Assembly (NCBI GenBank): GCA_913774625.1 | Contig: CAJYHL010000061.1 | Coordinates: 35,106 to 99,105, forward strand | Length of the DNA: 64,000 bases | Origin: an uncultured Acidovorax sp. | GTDB taxonomy: Bacteria > Pseudomonadota > Gammaproteobacteria > Burkholderiales > Burkholderiaceae_C | Reading direction: 5' to 3' | Shown: in pieces, positions 49,275 to 60,381 of the stretch | How the letters are laid out: each line of letters opens with the position of its first letter | Numbering within the stretch: the first letter of the stretch is position 1 | Notes under the pieces: model-generated | What the model was told of the DNA's origin: nothing | What the model saw: only the letters and a program-made list of their open reading frames with translations | The model's database searches: none | Made by a program: the position numbers and the translations under genes

Positions 49275-50020
49275 TGAAGACACCGACCCTGAACCCGATG
49301 GCCGCCGCGCGGACGTCGGCCCTTTCCGCGGTGCTGGCGCTGGGACTGGCATGCACGGCCGTGCATGCGCAGCAGGCCACCTCCCCGGATTCCCCGGCCA
49401 CGGCCGAGGCGGCCGCCAAGACCCCCGCCCAGGAAACGCAGGACGCACGCGACCGCGAGCGCGCCGAACTCAAGCGGCAGCGAGAGGCGCTGGAGATCCG
49501 CCGGGTGCAGGAGGAAAAGCAGTGCTACCAGCACTTCGTCGTGGAGAGCTGCCTGCAGCGCGCGCGTGCCGAGGCGCGCGAGGCGGAGCGTCCGCTGCGC
49601 GCGCGGGAGATAGAACTCAACGACGACGAGCGCCGCGAAAAGGCCGCTGCCCGCCGCCAGTCCATCGAGGAAAAGCAGCAGAGCCAGCGCGCCCGCGAGG
49701 CGGCGGCAGCCGCGGCCCCCGATGCGGCGCCACGCTCGGCGCCTCAGGCGGCGGACCGGGATGCCAGGACGCAGGAAGCCCGGCAACGGGCCGAGCAGCA
49801 GCGCGCCCACCAGGCCAGCCATGCCGCGGACATGGCCCGGCGCCGGACAGAGGAGGCGGCCCGCATGGCCCAGTCCCGCGCCGAGTACGAAGCCAAGCTG
49901 AAGGCCGCCCAGGAGCGGCGTGCGAAGAACGAGAAATCGCGGGCCGACGCAGAGGCTTCGGGCCGCAAGCCGGCTGCGCCTCTTCCGCCGCCCGAACGTC
50001 CTGCCTCGGCCGCGCCGTGA
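49274..50020 (+). CDS. Exported charged coiled-coil protein of unknown function
   Basis: Signal peptide (ALSAVLALGLACTAVHAQ) then Arg/Glu/Ala-rich coiled coil with Cys pair in QCYQHFVVESCLQRARAEAREAERPLRAREIELNDDERREK; 1-nt overlap with zapE stop. Confidence 0.8.
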   Translation: MKTPTLNPMAAARTSALSAVLALGLACTAVHAQQATSPDSPATAEAAAKTPAQETQDARDRERAELKRQREALEIRRVQEEKQCYQHFVVESCLQRARAEAREAERPLRAREIELNDDERREKAAARRQSIEEKQQSQRAREAAAAAAPDAAPRSAPQAADRDARTQEARQRAEQQRAHQASHAADMARRRTEEAARMAQSRAEYEAKLKAAQERRAKNEKSRADAEASGRKPAAPLPPPERPASAAP

Positions 50021-50049
50021 AGGGAGCAGCTTGCGCCAGCGCTTCGGCC

Positions 50050-50844
50050 TCAACCGTTCACGAAGGTCGGCGCTGCTGCTGCGGGCTGCTCCGGCAGCCC
50101 GATCTTCACAACGATCAGCGACAGGTTGTCGCCCGAGCCTTTCGCACGGGTGCGCGCTTTCTGGATCAGGAATTCGGACGCTTCGCGCGGGCTCAGCGTG
50201 GCCAGGGTTTCGGCCAGCTCGGCGGGCGAGAAGTAATGCCAGAGCCCGTCGGTGCAGGCCAGCAGCACGTCGCCGGGCTGCAGCTGGCTGATGCAATGGG
50301 TGGCGATCGGCGGATCGCGTTCCATGCCCAGGCAGCCGACCAGCACATTGGAGCGGGGGTGGATGCTGGCCTCGGCCTCGGAGATCTCCCCCCGGTCCAC
50401 CAGCACCTGCACGTAGGAGTGATCGCGCGTGCGCAGCAGCATCCGGCCGTGCCTGAAGTGGTAGATGCGCGAATCGCCGCAATGCGCCCAGTGGCAGTCG
50501 CCGCGCGGGTTGATCAGGAAGGCCGCGAAGGTGCTGTGCGGCTCCTGTTCGGCAGCCACCGCGGTGAGCCGGATCACCAGATGGGCTTCGCGCGCCAGGT
50601 TGTCCAGCAGTGCCGGCGCATCGTCGGTTTCGGGCGAATAGCGGTCGAACAGCTGCTGGGCGGTCAGCATGACCTGGTCAGCCGCCTTGCGGCCGCCGCT
50701 GCGTCCGCCCATGCCGTCGGCCACCACGCCCAGAACGCAGCCGTGAAAGCGCGGGTGGGCGATCAGGGCGACCTGGTCTTGCTGGTACTCCCGGTCGCCT
50801 TTGTGCGTTCCCGTGGATGCGGCGAGGCGGTAGGCGGTGGTCAT
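50050..50844 (-). CDS. PP2C-family protein serine/threonine phosphatase
   Basis: GDREYQQDQVALIAHPRFHGCVLGVVADGMGGRSGG...CHWAHCGDSRIYHFRHGR...LLACTDGLWHYFS...GSGDNLSLIVVKI. Confidence 0.92.
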   Translation of the reverse strand: MTTAYRLAASTGTHKGDREYQQDQVALIAHPRFHGCVLGVVADGMGGRSGGRKAADQVMLTAQQLFDRYSPETDDAPALLDNLAREAHLVIRLTAVAAEQEPHSTFAAFLINPRGDCHWAHCGDSRIYHFRHGRMLLRTRDHSYVQVLVDRGEISEAEASIHPRSNVLVGCLGMERDPPIATHCISQLQPGDVLLACTDGLWHYFSPAELAETLATLSPREASEFLIQKARTRAKGSGDNLSLIVVKIGLPEQPAAAAPTFVNG

Positions 50845-50975
50845 GGAGGCGGGCAGTTGCGGGCGCGGAGCCGGTTCGGAGAAGCGGGCATTATCCGCGC
50901 GGGGCATCAGCACGAATGTGAAGATACGTCTTTTCCGCAAGGCACCTCGCTGCCCGGTGCGGCAAGGAGCCTGGC

Positions 50976-53129
50976 TTGCCGCTGAGCCCGCTCGCCGCCC
51001 TGGTCGATGCAGCCTTCGCACCCGAGGGCATGCTGGCGCGGGCGCTGCCGCACTTCCATCCGCGTGCAGGGCAGACCGACATGGCACAGGCCGTGGCCCA
51101 GACCATCGACACGGGCGGCGCGCTGGTGGCGGAGGCCGGCACCGGCGTGGGCAAGACCTTCGCCTACCTGGTGCCGGCGCTGCTGAGCGGCGAGAGGGTG
51201 CTGATCTCCACCGCCACCAAGTCGCTGCAGGACCAGCTTTTCGCACGCGACCTGCCGCGCCTGCTGGAGGTGCTGGCGCTGCCCCTGAAGACCGCCTTGC
51301 TCAAGGGCCGATCCAGCTATCTCTGCCTGCACCGGCTGGAGCAGGCCAGGCAGGACGGCCTGGCCGGCGAGCGCGCCCTGCAGCGGATGTTGGCGCGGGT
51401 CGAGGTCTGGTCGCAGGCCACCCGCTCCGGCGATCTGGCCGAGCTGCCCGGCCTCGACGAAAAATCCGCGGCGATTCCCCTGGTCACCTCGACGCGGGAC
51501 AACTGCCTGGGCTCGGCCTGCCCCCGTTTCCGCGATTGCCATGTCAACCGCGCGCGGCGCGAGGCGCTGGCGGCGGATGTGGTCGTCATCAACCACCATC
51601 TCTTCTTCGCCGATCTGGCGGTGCGCGAATCCGGCATGGCGGAGCTGCTGCCCTCGGTGCGCGTGGTGGTCTTCGACGAAGCGCACCAGCTCAATGCCAC
51701 CGGCGTGCAGTTCCTGGGGCTGCAGTTCGGTACCGGGCAGCTGCATGATCTGGCGCGCGATCTGCTCCAGGCCGGGCTGCAGCATGCGCGCGGATGGGTG
51801 GACTGGCCCGGCCTGGCCCAGGCCTTGCGCCAGGCGGCCGACCAGCTGCGGGCGACGGTGCGCAGCGGCAGTGCCGAGGTCCCGGCGGCTGCGGCGGGCG
51901 GGGGCGCGTCTTCCATACGCCTGCCCTGGTCCGGCGCAGCGCCGGAAGGCGCCGACCCGCGTGCCTGGAGCGCGGCGCTGCAGGCGCTCGAATGGGCCTT
52001 GCGCAAGGTGTTGGAAGGCCTGGATGCGGTGGCCGAGCGTGCTCCCGATTTCGCGCGTTTGCATGAACGGACCGTGCAGGCCATGGAGCGCCTGGCCCAT
52101 CTGGCGCAGGCCTGTCCCCCGGATGCCACCCGCTGGGCCGATGCGGGCCTGCATCTGCGCCTGGTGGAATCTCCGCTCGACATCGCGCCGCGGCTGCGCC
52201 CGCTGTGGTCGGCGCCCGAGATCGAGCCAGGTGCATGGGACGATGCTGCTCCCGATGAGTCGAGCGGGGAGGCCGCCGCCGCGCTGGGCAGCGGTGCGGC
52301 GCGGGGACGGGCCTGGGTGTTCACATCGGCGACCCTGGGCACGGACGATGCGCTCAGCTGGTTCACCGAGCCCTGCGGCCTGCAGGGCGCGCGCATCCTG
52401 CGCGTGGAAAGCCCCTTCGACTATGCGGCGCAGGCGGCGCTCTTCGTGCCTCCGCATCTGCCCGCGCCTTCCGATCCCCGGCACACCGCGAGCCTGGCCC
52501 GCTGGGTGGGCGATGCCGTGGAGCGGCTGGGCGGGCGTACCCTGGTGCTCACCACCACGCTCAAGGCCTTGCGCAGCATCGGCGCGGCCTTGCAGCAGCG
52601 CTTCGCCGGCCATCCGGCCATCGAGGTGCTGGTGCAGGGCCAGGGCACCAAGCGCGAATTGATGGAGCGGTTCCGCAACGAATCACCCGGGCAGCACAGC
52701 GCCTGGGAGGAGGAAGAGGGCGGAGCGCCCGGGCAGGGCCGCGTGCTGGTCGCCTCCGCCTCGTTCTGGGAAGGCTTCGATGTGCCGGGCGATGCGCTGC
52801 AGCTGGTGGTGATCGACAAGCTGCCATTTCCTCCGCCAGGAGATCCGCTGGTGGAGGCGCGGGGCCGGCAGCTGGAGCAGGAGGGCCGCAGCGCCTTCCG
52901 CGATTTCGCCCTGCCCGAAGCGGCGGTGGCGCTCAAGCAGGGCGCAGGCCGACTGATACGCAGCGAAACCGATACCGGCGTGCTGGTGGTTGCCGACACC
53001 CGCCTGACGGGCATGGGCTACGGCAAGCGCCTGCTGCGCGCCCTGCCGCCCATGCGGCGGATCGAAACCCAGGACGCCTTCGATCAGGCCCTGGACGCGC
53101 TGGTCACCAGAACTTCCACCACGGGTTGA
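50976..53129 (+). CDS. ATP-dependent DNA helicase, DinG/YoaA family
   Basis: VAEAGTGVGKTFAYLVPALLSGERVLISTATKSLQDQLF; Fe-S Cys pattern CLH...NCLGSACPRFRDCHVNRAR; DEAH; VLVASASFWEGFDVPGDAL; TTG start uncertain. Confidence 0.92.
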   Translation: MPLSPLAALVDAAFAPEGMLARALPHFHPRAGQTDMAQAVAQTIDTGGALVAEAGTGVGKTFAYLVPALLSGERVLISTATKSLQDQLFARDLPRLLEVLALPLKTALLKGRSSYLCLHRLEQARQDGLAGERALQRMLARVEVWSQATRSGDLAELPGLDEKSAAIPLVTSTRDNCLGSACPRFRDCHVNRARREALAADVVVINHHLFFADLAVRESGMAELLPSVRVVVFDEAHQLNATGVQFLGLQFGTGQLHDLARDLLQAGLQHARGWVDWPGLAQALRQAADQLRATVRSGSAEVPAAAAGGGASSIRLPWSGAAPEGADPRAWSAALQALEWALRKVLEGLDAVAERAPDFARLHERTVQAMERLAHLAQACPPDATRWADAGLHLRLVESPLDIAPRLRPLWSAPEIEPGAWDDAAPDESSGEAAAALGSGAARGRAWVFTSATLGTDDALSWFTEPCGLQGARILRVESPFDYAAQAALFVPPHLPAPSDPRHTASLARWVGDAVERLGGRTLVLTTTLKALRSIGAALQQRFAGHPAIEVLVQGQGTKRELMERFRNESPGQHSAWEEEEGGAPGQGRVLVASASFWEGFDVPGDALQLVVIDKLPFPPPGDPLVEARGRQLEQEGRSAFRDFALPEAAVALKQGAGRLIRSETDTGVLVVADTRLTGMGYGKRLLRALPPMRRIETQDAFDQALDALVTRTSTTG

Positions 53130-53940
53130 CCTTGCCCTTGAGGCCCTGGGTCAGCAACTGGCTGTTGGGATAGGAGGCCTGCATCACGCGCGTGGCGTCG
53201 TCGCGCAGCTGGGTCATGCCCAGCGCGTCGTAGGACTTGATGAGGATGTAGAGCGCTTCCTCCAGCGCGGGCACGTCCTTGTATTCGGCCAGGGCGTTCT
53301 GGGCGCGGCCGATGGCGGCCACGTAGGCGCCGCGTTCGTAGTAGTAGCGGGCCACATGGACTTCGTACTGGGCCAGCGAATTCACGATGTAGGTCATGCG
53401 CTGGCGTGCATCCGGCGTATAGCGCGAATCGGGAAAGCGCGTGACCAGCTCACGGAACGATTCGAACGAATCCTTGGCGGCCTTCTGGTCGCGCTCGGAG
53501 AGGTCCTGCCGCGACAGCCAGGAGAACAGGCCGAGGTTGTCGTTGAAGTTGACCAGGCCCTTCAGGTAGAGCGCGTAGTCGTAGGCGGGGCTGGCCGGAT
53601 GCAGCTTGAGGAAGCGGTCCAGCGTGGCGATGGCCTGTGCCTTTTCACCGCCCTTGTACTGCGCGTAGGCCTTGTCCAGCTGGGCCTGCTGCGCCAGCGG
53701 CGTGCCGGCGGCACGGCCTTCGAGCTTTTCCAGCAGCGGTACGGCCTTGTCATAGGCGCCGCCGTTGAGTTCGTCACGCGCTTCCGAATAGATCTTGTCG
53801 GTGCTCCAGCCGGCGGTCTTGTCGTCCGTCGTGGTGGAGCAGCCCGCCAGCAGGCCGGCGGCCAGCAGTGCGGACACGAAGGGAACGGACATACGCGGCA
53901 TGGATGCGGCTTTCTGACTGGAAAAAGGAGTCGTCGTCAT
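53104..53940 (-). CDS. bamD: Outer membrane assembly lipoprotein BamD
   Basis: Lipobox LLAGC; TPR region SPAYDYALYLKGLVNFNDNLGLFSWLSRQDLSERDQKAAKDSFESFRELVTRFPDSRYTPDARQRMTYIVNSLAQYEVHVARYYYERGAYVAA. Confidence 0.95.
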   Translation of the reverse strand: MTTTPFSSQKAASMPRMSVPFVSALLAAGLLAGCSTTTDDKTAGWSTDKIYSEARDELNGGAYDKAVPLLEKLEGRAAGTPLAQQAQLDKAYAQYKGGEKAQAIATLDRFLKLHPASPAYDYALYLKGLVNFNDNLGLFSWLSRQDLSERDQKAAKDSFESFRELVTRFPDSRYTPDARQRMTYIVNSLAQYEVHVARYYYERGAYVAAIGRAQNALAEYKDVPALEEALYILIKSYDALGMTQLRDDATRVMQASYPNSQLLTQGLKGKVNPWWKFW

Positions 53941-54237
53941 GGGCTGGCTGAGCGCCTGGGGGGCGATGGCCGGGCAAGCTGGCTGGCCCCGGCGCGCATC
54001 GTTCCAGCGGAAACGGGCCATTGTACCGATGCAGCAGGCGGCGGGCAGGTAGCGGACAGGCAGGTGCCGGACAGGTCCTGGCCGCATGGGCAGAGCTTGC
54101 CGTCCAGGCCTGCCGGCGGCGACAGTATCCCAGCGACGTGGCCCTGGCCGGGGCCTGACAGGCATGGATGCCGGGCAGGACTCAGCGAGCCTGCCGGCGA
54201 GGTAGAGATGCCGTGACCATGGCCTTCAAACGGATTC

Positions 54238-54876
54238 TCAGACCGCCAGCCGTGCCTCCGAGGCGACGAGACGGTCGAGTTCGGCGCAGACGTCGGCCAT
54301 GCGGCCGGAAATCACCAGCCGGGCGGGGTCGTCACGGTGGACGCGGCGCAGCACGCGCAGAAGAGGCCGCCCCAGCGAGGCGGGCTGGCGCGGATCGGTG
54401 CTCGCAGGCGGGCAGTGCAGACCACCCTGGGCTTCTTCTGCATGGAATCGGTCCGCATTGGCCGCATGCTTGGGGTAAGCGGGTGCGCAGCTCGGGATGG
54501 CTGCCGTCCTCTGCCCCGATGGGCCCTCCTGGCGGGAGATCCGGGACGGAATGATCGGCATCGTCATTCGAGTCGATCGTCTTGCCTTGCCGGAGCGGCG
54601 GAAGGCCAGCGCAGAAGATGCGGAACTGGCTTCGCCTTGCTGCGGTGCAGGGCAGTGCTCGACACCTGCGGCGAAAGCCTGGCCGCCGGGGCTTACTGCC
54701 TGAGGCTGGGAGGCGGCCAAAGGCGGGACGGGAAGGTATGCCGGGGCGAACGACGTGGCGGGGGCTGAGGGCGGCGAGGGCGGCGCGCTCTTGGCTCGAC
54801 CAGGGCTGGCCAGGAACTGGGTCAGCGCCTTGACGGGCTGGGACAGCGAAGAGAAGGCAATCAGGGCAATTCCCAT
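54238..54876 (-). CDS. Hypothetical protein downstream of lexA
   Basis: 212-aa ORF with plausible start MGIALIAFSSLSQPVKALTQFLASPGRAK and C-term HRDDPARLVISGRMADVCAELDRLVASEARLAV; Pro/Ser-rich middle; competing frames overlap. Confidence 0.5.
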   Translation of the reverse strand: MGIALIAFSSLSQPVKALTQFLASPGRAKSAPPSPPSAPATSFAPAYLPVPPLAASQPQAVSPGGQAFAAGVEHCPAPQQGEASSASSALAFRRSGKARRSTRMTMPIIPSRISRQEGPSGQRTAAIPSCAPAYPKHAANADRFHAEEAQGGLHCPPASTDPRQPASLGRPLLRVLRRVHRDDPARLVISGRMADVCAELDRLVASEARLAV

Positions 54877-55150
54877 GTGAAAACTCCATCGTGGCTCATG
54901 CCTTGCAGGGTGCTGTTGCGATCTGCGATGGCGGCAGGGAGGTTTCGGCTCGCCCGGCAGGCGGCCTTCGGCCCCGTCGCATGCTTCGATCTGCCAGCCC
55001 CATGCTTTGGCACGAAGGGTTGAACACAGGCAGGATTGCCATTGGGCGACTCGCCGCAGGGTTGGCCTGTAGGGTCTGCGGGCGCGGTGGTGTACGCGCA
55101 GCTCCCTTGCCCAGGCCAGACGCCCGCCACCTGCGGCGCGCCGTGCGCCA

Positions 55151-55825
55151 TCACATCAGCATGGTGTTTCGGATGAGTCCGACCGCGAGGCCTTCGATTT
55201 CGAAGGGCTCACCGGGCTGGACGGTGATGACGGGGTAGTCAGGATTCTCTGGCAGCAGTTCGATGCCGCTGCCGGTGCGGCGCAGCCGCTTGACGGTGAC
55301 TTCGTCGCCCAGTCGGGCCACGATGATCTGTCCGTTGCGGGCTTCGCGCGTGGCCTGCACGGCCAGCAGGTCGCCATCCATGATGCCGGCGTCGCGCATG
55401 GACATGCCGCGGACCTTGAGCAGGTAGTCGGGCTTGTGCTGGAACAGGCTGCCTTCCACGCTGTAGGTCTGGTCCACATGTTCCTGGGCGAGAATCGGCG
55501 AGCCCGCAGCCACGCGGCCCACCAGGGGCAGCACGAGTTGCGAGAGCCCGGGAATGGGCAGGTGGAACTGCGTGCCGCGCGCTGCGTTGATGGAGCGCAC
55601 GGTGTCGCCGCGCAGGCGAATGCCGCGCGAGGTGCCGCTGACCAGTTCGATCACGCCCTTGCGGGCCAGGGCCTGCAGATGTTCTTCGGCCGCGTTGGCC
55701 GACTTGAAGCCGAGCTGTGCTGCGATTTCCGCCCGGGTGGGCGGTGCGCCGGTGCGGGCGATGGCGGTCTGGATGAGATCCAGGATCTGCTGCTGGCGAG
55801 CGGTGAGCTTGGGACTGTCGAGCAT
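55151..55825 (-). CDS. lexA: LexA repressor
   Basis: [56 protein letters not shown]; protease region [17 protein letters not shown] and [13 protein letters not shown]. Confidence 0.97.
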   Translation of the reverse strand: MLDSPKLTARQQQILDLIQTAIARTGAPPTRAEIAAQLGFKSANAAEEHLQALARKGVIELVSGTSRGIRLRGDTVRSINAARGTQFHLPIPGLSQLVLPLVGRVAAGSPILAQEHVDQTYSVEGSLFQHKPDYLLKVRGMSMRDAGIMDGDLLAVQATREARNGQIIVARLGDEVTVKRLRRTGSGIELLPENPDYPVITVQPGEPFEIEGLAVGLIRNTMLM

Positions 55826-55872
55826 GGCGAGGTTCCAGTGCGAAGCGGTAAAGGAAAAGACCGGCGGCGGAA

Positions 55873-55907
55873 CTGTTTTTTAATCCAGTAACTGTATTTT
55901 TGACCAG
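55873..55907. promoter_or_regulatory. Two tandem SOS-box-like sites
   Basis: CTGTTTTTTAATCCAG (55873-55888) and CTGTATTTTTGACCAG (55892-55907), both CTG-N10-CAG, in the divergent lexA/asparaginase region. Confidence 0.8.
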
Positions 55908-55918
55908 TTTTTTGAAGG

Positions 55919-56887
55919 ATGCAAGTGGGCGCACGAAAAATGGTGGTGCTGGGCACCGGGGGCACGATCGCGGGCACGGCGAACGATGCGGCAGACAACA
56001 TCGGCTACACCGCCGCCCAGGTGGGCGTGCAGCAGCTGCTGGATGCGGTGCCTGGGCTGGCCCAGGCCGCAGGCGGCGTCCTGGTGGCCGAGCAGGTCGC
56101 GCAGGTGGACAGCAAGGACATGGATGGCGGCATCTGGCTGCGGCTGGCCGAGCGCTGCCGGGTCCATCTGGCCGACCCCGAGGTGCAGGGCATCGTCATC
56201 ACCCACGGCACGGACACGCTGGAGGAAACCGCCTGGTTCCTGCGCCTGGTTCTGGATGCCGCCAAGCCCGTGGTGCTGACCTGCGCGATGCGGCCCGCCA
56301 CCTCGCTCGCGCCTGATGGCCCGCAGAACCTGCTGGACGCCGTGGCGGTGGCGGCCACGCCGGGCGCACGGGGCGTGGTGGCCGTGGCAGCCGGCGTGCT
56401 GCATGGCGCCGAGCAGGTGCGCAAGGTGCATCCCTACCGCGTGGACGCCTTCGATTCGGGCGAGGCCGGACCCTTGGGCTGGGTGGAAGAGGGCCGGGTG
56501 CGCCTGGCGCGCGAATGGCCGGACGTGCAGGCGCCATACGCCCAGGCGGCAGCGCGTGGCCTGGAGCAGGATCAGCCCTGGCCGCGCGTGGAGCTGGTGG
56601 CCAGCCATGCCGGCGCCACGGGCCGTCTGGTGGATCTGCTGGTGGCCGACGGCGTTGATGGGCTGGTGGTCGCTGCCACGGGCAATGGCACGCTGCATCG
56701 CGATCTGGAAGCCGCGTTGCTGCGGGCGCAGGCAGCGGGTGTGCAGGTGTGTGTCAGCTCGCGCTGCGCGCTGGGCCGGGTGCTGCCCCGCCCTGGCGAT
56801 GCGCTGGTGGCCGACGGGCTCGGCCTGGGCGCGGTGAAGGTGCGGGTTTCGTTGCTGCTGGAGCTGCTGGCCGCCCGCCAGGCCTGA
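55919..56887 (+). CDS. L-asparaginase
   Basis: MVVLGTGGTIAGTANDAADNIGYTAAQVGVQQLL; VITHGTDTLEETAWFL. Confidence 0.95.
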   Translation: MQVGARKMVVLGTGGTIAGTANDAADNIGYTAAQVGVQQLLDAVPGLAQAAGGVLVAEQVAQVDSKDMDGGIWLRLAERCRVHLADPEVQGIVITHGTDTLEETAWFLRLVLDAAKPVVLTCAMRPATSLAPDGPQNLLDAVAVAATPGARGVVAVAAGVLHGAEQVRKVHPYRVDAFDSGEAGPLGWVEEGRVRLAREWPDVQAPYAQAAARGLEQDQPWPRVELVASHAGATGRLVDLLVADGVDGLVVAATGNGTLHRDLEAALLRAQAAGVQVCVSSRCALGRVLPRPGDALVADGLGLGAVKVRVSLLLELLAARQA

Positions 56888-56925
56888 TGGAGCGCCCGGG
56901 ATCCATCTGCTTCAGGCCATGAAAA

Positions 56926-56949
56926 ACGCCCCGCATGCGGGGCGTCTTC
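56926..56949. terminator. Terminator between asparaginase gene and adk
   Basis: Palindrome acgccccgcatgcggggcgt flanked by aaaaa and cttcttt. Confidence 0.8.
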
Positions 56950-56994
56950 TTTCGCTGGCCTGCCGCCTTTGTCCAAGGCGGCCAGGGCCGGCTG

Positions 56995-57765
<771 letters not shown>

Positions 57766-57826
57766 TCATCGACACGACGCCGGACTCTGTTAGTCGCGCA
57801 ATTTCCGGGGCGGCCACGGGCTGCCT

Positions 57827-58651
57827 TCAGGCCGTCCGCAGCAGTGCCCGAACCCGCTCCAGGTCGGCCGGCGTGTCCACGCCCGGGCCCGGCACTGCAT
57901 GGGTGATGTGCACGGCGATGCGGTGGCCGTGCCAGAGCGCGCGCAGCTGCTCCAGTGCCTCCAGCCTTTCGGTGGGCGCGGGCGGCAGCTGCGGGAACTG
58001 GCGCAGGAAGCCCGCGTGGTAGCTGTAGATGCCGATGTGCCGCAGCGGCGCATGGCCGGCCGCAGTCGCTTCGGCGGTCTTCCACCAGGCCGTGCCGGCC
58101 GCGTGGTCGCGGGCGTGGGGAATCGGCGCGCGGCTGAAATAGTGCGCCAGCCCGCGTCCGTCCAGCACCACCTTGACCACGTTGGGGTTCAGGTAGTCCT
58201 CCAGCGTGTCGATGGCGTGCGCGGCCGTGCCCATGCTGGCGTCGCCGCGCGCGGGCAGCAGGGCGGCCACGGCGTCGATCAGGGCCGGGTCGATGAGGGG
58301 CTCGTCGCCCTGCACGTTGACCACTATGTCGTCGCCGGCCAGGCACAGCTGTTCGCAGGCTTCGGCCAGTCGGTCGCTACCGCTGGGATGGTCGGCGCGG
58401 GTGCGTACGGCCTGCACGCCGTGCCGTTCGCAGGCATCCACGATGCGGAGGTCGTCGGCGGCCACCACGACGCGGCTGGCGCCGCTTTGCGCGGCGCGCT
58501 GCGCCACGCGCACCACCATGGGCAGGCCGGCGATGTCGGCCAGGGGCTTGTCAGGCAGGCGCGTGGAGGCCAGGCGCGCAGGGATGAGCACGGTGAACGC
58601 GGATGCGGCAGCCGGCATGGCGGACGCAGTGCCGTGGGCTGCGGCGCTCAT
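57827..58651 (-). CDS. kdsB: 3-deoxy-manno-octulosonate cytidylyltransferase
   Basis: [50 protein letters not shown]. Confidence 0.96.
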   Translation of the reverse strand: MSAAAHGTASAMPAAASAFTVLIPARLASTRLPDKPLADIAGLPMVVRVAQRAAQSGASRVVVAADDLRIVDACERHGVQAVRTRADHPSGSDRLAEACEQLCLAGDDIVVNVQGDEPLIDPALIDAVAALLPARGDASMGTAAHAIDTLEDYLNPNVVKVVLDGRGLAHYFSRAPIPHARDHAAGTAWWKTAEATAAGHAPLRHIGIYSYHAGFLRQFPQLPPAPTERLEALEQLRALWHGHRIAVHITHAVPGPGVDTPADLERVRALLRTA

Positions 58652-58833
58652 GCGGCTTCGATTTCTTCGTCGGTCAGCGTGCGGGCTTCGTTCTCTAGCA
58701 GCACCGGAATGCCGTCGCGCACCGGGTAGGCCAGGCGGGCACTGCGCGACACCAGTTCCTGGCGTTCCCGATCGAAGGAAAGAGGCCCTTTGGTGACGGG
58801 GCAGACCAGCAGTTCGAGCAGTTTGGAGTCCAT
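58648..58833 (-). CDS. Trm112-family protein
   Basis: [51 protein letters not shown]; overlaps kdsB start by 4 bp. Confidence 0.93.
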   Translation of the reverse strand: MDSKLLELLVCPVTKGPLSFDRERQELVSRSARLAYPVRDGIPVLLENEARTLTDEEIEAA

Positions 58834-58903
58834 GGCAATGGGCCCTTGGAGGGCGTTGGATGTGGGTGGTCGGAAGAGCCGGGGCGGGCGGGCCGCGCAG
58901 GCT

Positions 58904-59914
58904 TCAGCCGGAAGCCGCCGATGATAGCGACGCAGCCTGGGCCCGGGCCAGCCGGTCGTCCAGCAGGGCGAAGAAGTCGGCAGGCAGCTGCAGGGCCAGC
59001 GGGACGGCGAGGGCCTCCGGGTGGGCTGCCCACAGCTTGACCGCGTCCTTTTCGGTGCAGATCAGCGGCAGATCCTGATCCGGTGCCTGCCGCCAGCCAT
59101 TGAAATCATGGTGATCCGGCAAGGCTTCCGTACGGGCCAGTTCCAGGCCCTGCGCGCGCAGCATGCTGAAGAAGTCGTGCGGGCGGGCGATGGCCGCGAC
59201 GGCATGCAGCGGCTGGCCGCGCAGCGTGGCCAGCGGAACGCGGCTGCCGTCGGCACGCAGGGCGTGGTCCGCCAGCCCGCGCCGCAGCGCGAAGGCGGGC
59301 GCTGCCGTGCCGGCCGGGCAGGGGCCGGCGTGCAGCACGGCATCCACCGCCCGGGGCCAGGGCTCGCGCAGCGGGCCGGCGGGCAGCAGCCAGCCGTTGC
59401 CTATGCCCTCGTCGTTGAACACGCACAATTCGATGTCGCGCGCCAGGGCCAGATGCTGCAGCCCGTCGTCGCAGACGATGACGTCGGTGGCGGGGACGGC
59501 CTGCATCAGCGCCTGGACCGCATCGGCGCGCCGGGCCGCGACGAAGACCGGCGCCCCCGTGCTGCGGGCCAGCAGCGCGGGCTCGTCGCCCACTTCGGCG
59601 GCGCTGCTGTGCGGCAGCGCGGGACGGCAGTCGCGGGTGCTGCGGCCATAGCCGCGCGAGACGATGCCCGGCTGCCAGCCCCTGGACCGCAGATGGCGCA
59701 CCACGGCCTGCGTGACCGGGGTCTTGCCCGCGCCGCCCGCGATCACGTTGCCCACGACCACGACCGGCACCGCAGGCCGGTGGCTGGGCAGCAGGCCTGC
59801 GGCATAGAGCGATCTGCGCAGCGCGGTCAGCCCGCCGTACAGCCAGGCGAGCGGCAGCAGGCAGCGCGCCAGGAGGCCTCTTTTCGACCAGACCTCGTGC
59901 AGCGATGCGGCCAT
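58904..59914 (-). CDS. lpxK: Tetraacyldisaccharide 4'-kinase
   Basis: [66 protein letters not shown]. Confidence 0.96.
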   Translation of the reverse strand: MAASLHEVWSKRGLLARCLLPLAWLYGGLTALRRSLYAAGLLPSHRPAVPVVVVGNVIAGGAGKTPVTQAVVRHLRSRGWQPGIVSRGYGRSTRDCRPALPHSSAAEVGDEPALLARSTGAPVFVAARRADAVQALMQAVPATDVIVCDDGLQHLALARDIELCVFNDEGIGNGWLLPAGPLREPWPRAVDAVLHAGPCPAGTAAPAFALRRGLADHALRADGSRVPLATLRGQPLHAVAAIARPHDFFSMLRAQGLELARTEALPDHHDFNGWRQAPDQDLPLICTEKDAVKLWAAHPEALAVPLALQLPADFFALLDDRLARAQAASLSSAASG

Positions 59915-59939
59915 GCGGCGGGCAGGGCGCGAGGCCGCG

Positions 59940-60365
59940 CTAGCGCGCGGAGCCGCCCGAGGACTGGGTGGCGAAGGTGATCTGCGAGAGGCCCACGCGC
60001 CGCGCGGCCTCCATCACGGTCACCACGGACTGGTGGGGCGCGGAGGCGTCGGCGCTGATGATGACGATGCTGTCCTTGCCGGCCGTGGCGGCCGCCTGCA
60101 GGGCGCGGGCCACGCCTTCAACGGCCTTGCCCTCCACGCCGGCCTTGTTGACGGCGTAGCGGCCGTCGGCGGATACCGAGACGATGATTTCCCTGGGCCG
60201 GTCGCGCTGCTGCTCGGCATCGGCCACGGGCAGGGTCAGCTGCAGTTCGGTGAACTTGCTGTAGGTGGTGGACAGCATCAGGAAGATGAGGATCACCAGC
60301 AGCACGTCGATGAACGGGATCAGGTTGATCTCGGGCGCATCCTGGGTGCGGGGGCGGAAGTTCAT
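59940..60365 (-). CDS. exbD: ExbD/TolR-family biopolymer transport protein
   Basis: [46 protein letters not shown]. Confidence 0.95.
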   Translation of the reverse strand: MNFRPRTQDAPEINLIPFIDVLLVILIFLMLSTTYSKFTELQLTLPVADAEQQRDRPREIIVSVSADGRYAVNKAGVEGKAVEGVARALQAAATAGKDSIVIISADASAPHQSVVTVMEAARRVGLSQITFATQSSGGSAR

Positions 60366-60381
60366 GGCGGGCAGCCTGGCC

